Translations under genes and position numbers: made by a program
Shown: in pieces, positions 5,890 to 9,719 of the stretch
How positions within the stretch are numbered: the first letter of the stretch is position 1
Layout of the letters: each line of letters starts with the position of its first letter
From: Pseudomonadota bacterium
Lineage (GTDB): Bacteria > Pseudomonadota > Alphaproteobacteria > UBA9219 > RGZA01
Length of the DNA stretch: 9,719 nt
Assembly (NCBI GenBank): GCA_016195205.1
Contig: JACQAB010000035.1
Span: 1-9,719, forward strand
Reading direction: 5' to 3'
The notes under the pieces: model-generated
The model's input: only the letters and a program-made list of their open reading frames with translations
Told to the model about the DNA's origin: nothing
The model's database searches: none

Positions 5890-7464
5890 ATGAATTTCGC
5901 TCGTTCCATCCTTACCGTCGGCAGCATGACGGTGCTGAGCCGCATCACCGGCTTTGTGCGCGACACGCTGGCCGCCAATCTGCTAGGCGCCAGCCCGGCG
6001 GCCGACGCGTTTTTCGTGGCGCTGCGGTTGCCTTCGCTGTTCCGCTCGCTTTTCGCCGAGGGCGCCTTCAGCGCCGCCTTCGTGCCGCTTTATGCAAAGG
6101 TGCGCAAAGAGGGCGGTGAGGCCACCGCCCGGCTTTTCGCGGGCGAGGCGCTGTCGGTGCTGATTTCGGTGCTGTTGCCCTTTGTAGCGGTGATCATCGT
6201 TTTCATGCCGCAGGCCATGGTGGTGCTGGCGCCGGGTTTTGGTGACAAGCCGGAAACCTTCGCCATGGCGGTGGAATATGGGCGCATGACTTTTCCCTAT
6301 CTATTGCTGGTGTCAATTGTCGCCCTGCTGGCGGGCGTGCTGAATTCCAATAAAAGCTTTGCGCCAGGCGCGGCCGCACCCATCTGTTTCAACGCGCTGA
6401 TGATCATCGCGCTGGTGTTAAGTTCGGTTCTGCATCAAGAGCCGGGCTGGATGATGGCGATTGCCGTCACTGCCTCGGGCTTCATGCAATGGGCGTGGCT
6501 GCATCTGCATTGCCGGGCGCTGGGCGTGGCGCCGGTTTTTGCCTGGCCCAGGCTGACCCCGCGCGTGAAAAAGCTTTTCGCGCAGGTGGGGCCGGGGGCG
6601 CTGGGCGCGGGGGCGACGCAGATCAATCTGGCGGTATCCACCATTCTGGCCTCGCTGTTGCCGACCGGCGCCGTGGCGCACCTGTTTTACGCCGACCGGT
6701 TGAACCAGCTGCCGCTGGGCGTAATCGGCATCGCCATTTCCACTACGCTTTTGCCGGTGCTTTCGGCGCGGGTGCAGGCGGGCGATGAAAAAGGCATGCG
6801 CGGCTATCTGGGCCAGGCGTTGGATTTCGGATTGATGCTGGGCTTTCCGGCCGCCATCGGCCTGGGCCTGGCGGGCTGGCCCATCGTGCATGTGCTGTTC
6901 GAGCACGGCGCGTTCAAACCCGAAGACACCATGGCCACCTCCGCCGCGCTTTCGGCTTACGCCTTCGGCATTGTGCCGTTCATTCTGGCAAAAATCCTCG
7001 CTACGCAGTTCTTCGCGCAGCACGATACCAAAACGCCGGTGCGCATCGCCATTACCGCGGTGGTGCTGAACATTGTGTTCTCGCTGCTGCTGATCAAGCC
7101 GATGGCGCAAGTGGGCGTGGCGCTGGCCACCTCGCTGTCGAGCTGGGTGAACGTGATCCTGCTGTCAATCGTGCTGCGCCGGCGGAAGCTGTTTTACCTG
7201 GATAAGGCGGTTTGGCCGCGCACGCTTAAAATCATGCTGGCGGCGGGGGTGATGGCGCTGTTTCTGGGCTTTGGCGGCAAGCCGCTTGCCGCGCTGCTGG
7301 CCCAGCATGCAAAATGGGTGAATGTGGGCCAGCTTTTTGCCTATCTGCTGGCGGCGATGGTGGTTTACATTGGGGCCCTGCGCCTCAGCGGCGCCATGAC
7401 ATGGCGCGAGTTGAAATGGCGCGAGTTGAAAGCCATGCTGAAGAAAACGGAAGAAACGGAATGA
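5890..7464 (+). CDS. murJ: Lipid II flippase MurJ
   Basis: This 524-residue polytopic membrane protein of the MOP superfamily (about 14 helices) moves the peptidoglycan precursor lipid II across the inner membrane. From ATG 5890 the N-terminus aligns without gaps to E. coli MurJ: SMTVLSRITGFVRD gives Arg18, Arg24 and Asp25, then Asp39 in AADAFFVA and Arg52 in SLFRSLFAEGAFS. The YADRL motif gives Asp269 and Arg270 at the E. coli numbers; E. coli Glu273 is Gln here, a common variant. An upstream ATG at 5755 would add 45 residues translated from the palindromic repeat and is rejected. There is almost no Shine-Dalgarno before 5890 (a C-run instead), so expression may be modest. The C-terminus carries a tandem WRELK duplication. 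The stop overlaps the trpS start (ATGA), a pair common in alphaproteobacteria. Confidence 0.95.
   Translation: MNFARSILTVGSMTVLSRITGFVRDTLAANLLGASPAADAFFVALRLPSLFRSLFAEGAFSAAFVPLYAKVRKEGGEATARLFAGEALSVLISVLLPFVAVIIVFMPQAMVVLAPGFGDKPETFAMAVEYGRMTFPYLLLVSIVALLAGVLNSNKSFAPGAAAPICFNALMIIALVLSSVLHQEPGWMMAIAVTASGFMQWAWLHLHCRALGVAPVFAWPRLTPRVKKLFAQVGPGALGAGATQINLAVSTILASLLPTGAVAHLFYADRLNQLPLGVIGIAISTTLLPVLSARVQAGDEKGMRGYLGQALDFGLMLGFPAAIGLGLAGWPIVHVLFEHGAFKPEDTMATSAALSAYAFGIVPFILAKILATQFFAQHDTKTPVRIAITAVVLNIVFSLLLIKPMAQVGVALATSLSSWVNVILLSIVLRRRKLFYLDKAVWPRTLKIMLAAGVMALFLGFGGKPLAALLAQHAKWVNVGQLFAYLLAAMVVYIGALRLSGAMTWRELKWRELKAMLKKTEETE
7402..7431 (+). repeat. 15-bp tandem duplication inside murJ
   Basis: The unit TGGCGCGAGTTGAAA occurs twice without mismatch (7402-7416, 7417-7431), encoding WRELK-WRELK in the cytoplasmic tail after the last helix. 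The frame is kept. Confidence 0.95.
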
Positions 7465-8591
7465 AGAAGCGCATTTTCTCGGGCATGCAGCCTACCGGCC
7501 AGCTACATCTTGGCAATTACCTGGGCGCGCTACGCAATTGGGTGAAGCTGCAGAAAGATTATGAGTGCTTCTATGGCGTGATGGATTTGCACGCCATTAC
7601 CTTGCCGCAGGATCCGAAAACCCTGGCGCGCAACACGCGCGAAACCGCGGCGGCGTTTTACGCGGCGGGGATCGACCCTTCGCAATGCGCGGTCTATCCG
7701 CAAAGCGCGGTGCTGGAACATACTTATCTACAATGGCTGCTCGCTAATCATACGCCACTCGGGTGGTTGAATCGTATGACGCAGTTCAAAGAGAAGTCGG
7801 CAGGTATACACAAGAGTTTTATAAAAAATATCAAACCTATTTCTGATCTCTCGGGTGAGGAAAAAGAAAGAATAAATCAGAAAATACAGGAGTTAGAACC
7901 TTTTATGAAAATTGTGGTTGATGGAGGTTCCATAATTGATGTTGAAGCTAATTTAGGTCTTTTTGCCTATCCGGTGCTGATGGCGGCGGATATTCTGATT
8001 TATAAGGCCACGCATGTGCCGGTGGGCGAAGACCAGAAACAGCATCTGGAACTCAGCCGCGATGTGGCCGGGGCCTTCAACCGCCATTACGGCGTGGAAT
8101 ACTTCCCCATCCCCGAGCCGCAGATATTGGGCGAAGCTGCGCGCGTCATGAGCCTGCGCGATGGCACCAAGAAAATGAGCAAGTCGGACGAAAGCGATTA
8201 TTCGCGCATTAACCTGACGGACGATGCCGACGCGATTAAAAAGAAGTTCCAAAAGGCTAAAACCGATCCGCTGCCGTGTCCCTCCGCCGTGGAAGAATTC
8301 AAGCAGCGGCCCGAGATTGAAAACCTTTTCACCATCTACGCGGCGCTGGCCGATAAAAGCGCGAAAGACGTGGTGGCCGAATTTTCGGGCAAGCAGCTTT
8401 CCGCTTTTAAAAACGCGCTGGCCGATCTGGCGATTGCGCGGCTCGAGCCCATCACCAAGCGCATGCGTGAACTCATGCAGGATGAAGCGGAAATCGACCG
8501 GCTGATCAACAAATCTTTGGAACGCGCCCGCGCCCTGGCCGCGAAGCACCTGGCCGAGGTGAAGGATATTATCGGGTTGTGGCGGGGTTAA
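7461..8591 (+). CDS. trpS: Tryptophanyl-tRNA synthetase with internal insertion
   Basis: This class I synthetase charges tRNA-Trp with tryptophan. It is 376 residues long; bacterial enzymes are usually about 330-335. The start ATG 7461 overlaps the murJ stop and gives the standard N-terminus MKKRIFSGMQPTG; an earlier in-frame start at 7314 lies within murJ and is rejected. Signatures: the HIGH-type motif HLGN (16-19), WLNRMTQFKEK (102-112), LGLFAYPVLMAADIL (165-179), VPVGEDQKQH, and KMSKS (238-242). The C-terminal helical domain looks complete. Between FKEK and LGLFAYP there are 52 residues where relatives have about 9, a net gain of about 43. The insertion keeps the frame and all signatures, so the enzyme is probably active. 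The DNA there is AT-rich, unlike the rest of the gene. The gene ends 3 bp from a convergent gene. Confidence 0.95.
   Translation: MKKRIFSGMQPTGQLHLGNYLGALRNWVKLQKDYECFYGVMDLHAITLPQDPKTLARNTRETAAAFYAAGIDPSQCAVYPQSAVLEHTYLQWLLANHTPLGWLNRMTQFKEKSAGIHKSFIKNIKPISDLSGEEKERINQKIQELEPFMKIVVDGGSIIDVEANLGLFAYPVLMAADILIYKATHVPVGEDQKQHLELSRDVAGAFNRHYGVEYFPIPEPQILGEAARVMSLRDGTKKMSKSDESDYSRINLTDDADAIKKKFQKAKTDPLPCPSAVEEFKQRPEIENLFTIYAALADKSAKDVVAEFSGKQLSAFKNALADLAIARLEPITKRMRELMQDEAEIDRLINKSLERARALAAKHLAEVKDIIGLWRG
7806..7949 (+). other. AT-rich in-frame insertion within trpS
   Basis: This segment encodes trpS residues 116-163, just after the FKEKSAG loop. It counts to about 31% GC (45 of 144). It uses ATA five times, plus AGA and TTA, codons that are scarce in the flanking gene. 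The middle (SGEEKERINQKIQELEPF) is predicted by eye to be an amphipathic helix. It contains one 8-bp inverted repeat (TTTCTGAT 7840-7847 / ATCAGAAA 7876-7883) and a 10-bp palindrome at 7817-7826. The foreign codon style also reaches the conserved flanks, roughly 7722-7964. Confidence 0.8.
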
Positions 8592-8594
8592 AGA

Positions 8595-9179
8595 TCAGGG
8601 TGCGTGAACAACATCATAGGCCCTGTTAAATCCCACAAAAATAGCTTGTGCCAGCGGATGTTTAACATCCAGGCGCATGGGATTGGGATCGTCGGGTTTT
8701 CTTTTTTTGCACATCTCTGTGGCAAGGCTTTTGGCATTCCTCAGCATTCCGGCGGCTAATCTTTGCAGTTTTCTGCGGGCATCGTTTTTCACGGAAAGAG
8801 GCGTGGCCTCTCTCGTGTTCAAATTGCCTCTCGAAGCCGTGGCGTAGAAAACCCCGCCTTTCTCTTCGATTTTTGTGGTGGTGTGAACGGCCCCATCCTG
8901 GGTTATTTCGGTAAGGCCTGACACGTTGCGAGTATAATATTTTGGATCTCCGGTGCTGGTGCCAAGCGCTCCCATGAAACGCCGCTCTTTCTGCTCGCCC
9001 ATAAGGGCCCGTTTATCCATCACGCCCATGCGAAAATAATAAGTGGCGCCGCCGCAGGTGACATCACTTTGTTCAAGGGCGAGAAGCTCTCTTTTATCTT
9101 TGCCCGAGGCCGGTAAAACGGCCATGGCTGCAACCGCAGCGGCCGTGACTGCACCAAGAATGCGGGCGGCTTTTTTCAT
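8595..9179 (-). CDS. Exported protein of unknown function
   Basis: This 194-residue protein is not recognised. The N-terminus is a Sec signal peptide: MKKAAR, an alanine-rich hydrophobic stretch, and a likely cut near LPASG (about residue 26). The mature part is basic and soluble-looking, with no transmembrane helix. It has two cysteines (C42 in DVTCGG, C157 in TEMCKK) that could form a disulfide after export. A Thr/Gly-rich middle suggests beta structure and the end is helical. Start ATG 9179 has a strong Shine-Dalgarno (AAGGGAAGG). It lies downstream of another exported protein on the same strand and is convergent with trpS, 3 bp apart, so any terminator must lie inside trpS. Function cannot be inferred. 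Confidence 0.8.
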   Translation of the reverse strand: MKKAARILGAVTAAAVAAMAVLPASGKDKRELLALEQSDVTCGGATYYFRMGVMDKRALMGEQKERRFMGALGTSTGDPKYYTRNVSGLTEITQDGAVHTTTKIEEKGGVFYATASRGNLNTREATPLSVKNDARRKLQRLAAGMLRNAKSLATEMCKKRKPDDPNPMRLDVKHPLAQAIFVGFNRAYDVVHAP

Positions 9180-9200
9180 ATAGGCCTTCCCTTCAGATCA

Positions 9201-9383
9201 TCAGGTGCCATAGCCATAAGACGACACGCGCGGAGGATTGGGCCGGTCTACCGGAGCGGCGGGCACCCATTTTTTTGCCAGTCCGAATAGATTGTGAAAA
9301 CGGACGGAAAACCTTGGCCACTCTTTGTCCAGCAGGAACGGCGCGCCAACAGGGGCATCCTGCCCTGCTCTTTTCGCGCACAA
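9201..9383 (-). CDS. Possible small protein, TTG start
   Basis: A 60-codon frame begins with TTG two bases after the TAA of the upstream exported-protein gene. The product has plausible composition (FLLDKEWPRFSVRFHNLFGL, then a proline-rich end finishing SSYGYGT) and no signal peptide. A competing frame at 9193-9381 is rich in Arg, Cys and Trp and looks like a shadow. There is no ATG and no clear ribosome site other than coupling to the upstream stop. It could also be a frameshifted tail of the upstream gene or simply spacer between the two exported-protein genes. Confidence 0.3.
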   Translation of the reverse strand: MCAKRAGQDAPVGAPFLLDKEWPRFSVRFHNLFGLAKKWVPAAPVDRPNPPRVSSYGYGT

Positions 9384-9385
9384 TT

Positions 9386-9719
9386 TTACGGCAAGTCCAT
9401 GTCCGTATAGGGTTTATCCTGGGTGACTGCGAAATCGGGTTTCAGAAGTAGATGCGCATGCCGGAAGGTGTGAGAGGTTTCACCCGTCCACTTGGTTTGC
9501 GTATGTGCCGGTAATTCGTGGCTGCCAAGCGTGAAGGTGCTTAAACGGCTATCATCAGCCTTTGGACCGCCGGCGATAGCCACGAGCGTGCCGCCAAGAA
9601 CGGCGCCGCTGTCACTTCCATCGGGCCTTGCGGAAATGGTCAGGCGTGGGGTATCCGCGCAGGTAAGCTGTCCTTGAACAGAAATTCTTTTTTCCTGCGC
9701 CAGGGCCGAAGCTGGAGAA
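9386..9719 (-). CDS. Exported protein of unknown function, 5' end outside window
   Basis: The minus-strand frame is open to the window edge; 110 codons plus TAA (9388-9386) are visible. The first visible residues, SPASALAQEKRISVQGQ, look like the end of a signal peptide with cleavage after ALA, so only about 15-25 residues are probably missing. The mature protein (about 100 residues) has one cysteine (QLTCADTP), a Gly-rich beta-like middle (GAVLGGTLVAIAGGP) and a His/Thr-rich part (HTFRHAHLLLKPDF). Starting at the internal GTG 9583 would cut off the signal end and is not preferred. The family is not recognised. It probably shares a transcript with the exported protein downstream. Confidence 0.7.
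   Translation of the reverse strand, partial: SPASALAQEKRISVQGQLTCADTPRLTISARPDGSDSGAVLGGTLVAIAGGPKADDSRLSTFTLGSHELPAHTQTKWTGETSHTFRHAHLLLKPDFAVTQDKPYTDMDLP

Noticed and set aside
6418..7110. 230-residue minus-strand frame opposite murJ
   Set aside because: His, Arg and Gln-rich antisense shadow of a transmembrane gene.
7314..7460. Upstream extension of trpS starting inside murJ
   Set aside because: The extra 49 residues are murJ read in another frame; ATG 7461 gives the conserved N-terminus.
7806..7949. Intein within trpS
   Set aside because: Too short, lacks the Cys/Ser start with splicing blocks and the terminal His-Asn followed by Cys/Ser/Thr.
9193..9381. 62-residue minus-strand frame overlapping the possible TTG-start gene
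   Set aside because: Arg, Cys and Trp-rich composition typical of a shadow frame; no ribosome site.

Overview
The window looks like chromosomal DNA of a free-living alphaproteobacterium with moderately high GC. The main clues are the murJ-trpS gene pair with overlapping stop and start, alphaproteobacterial-style TrpRS, MurJ and D-hydroxyacid dehydrogenase sequences, a twin-arginine-exported iron/manganese superoxide dismutase, and palindromic intergenic repeats with GTCATCCC/GGGATGAC ends. The exact genus cannot be read from the sequence.

Layout. (1) Bases 1-3466, + strand: a tightly packed signalling operon. It holds the 3' part of a tandem-PAS sensor without a kinase domain, a histidine kinase with five 21-residue coiled-coil repeats, a single-domain response regulator, and a receiver-kinase hybrid. 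Gene junctions are 1 bp apart, overlapping by 4 bp, and 17 bp apart. (2) Bases 3467-4612: convergent to the operon, on the minus strand, lie a Tat-exported Fe/Mn superoxide dismutase, a short membrane-protein remnant, and tRNA-Glu(CTC) with a plausible promoter. (3) Bases 4613-5889: a D-2-hydroxyacid dehydrogenase with palindromic repeats on both sides. (4) Bases 5890-8591: murJ (lipid II flippase) translationally coupled to trpS (tryptophanyl-tRNA synthetase). (5) Bases 8595-9719, minus strand: two exported proteins of unknown function and possibly one small gene between them.

How the genes work together. The first four genes read as one phosphorelay: PAS input, then a coiled-coil-regulated kinase, then a stand-alone receiver and a second receiver-headed kinase. 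The downstream genes are housekeeping functions with no obvious link to the relay.

The most unusual item is in trpS. The gene carries an in-frame insertion of about 43 residues (DNA about 7806-7949, about 31% GC, rich in ATA) directly after the FKEKSAG loop. The codon style is also foreign in the conserved flanks (about 7722-7964), which suggests that a piece of a low-GC trpS was recombined in, or that a small coding insertion element is present. Other structure worth checking: near-identical tandem PAS units, an A-B-A-B repeat pattern in the kinase coiled coil, a 15-bp in-frame tandem duplication at the end of murJ, and a superoxide dismutase with changed second-sphere residues.
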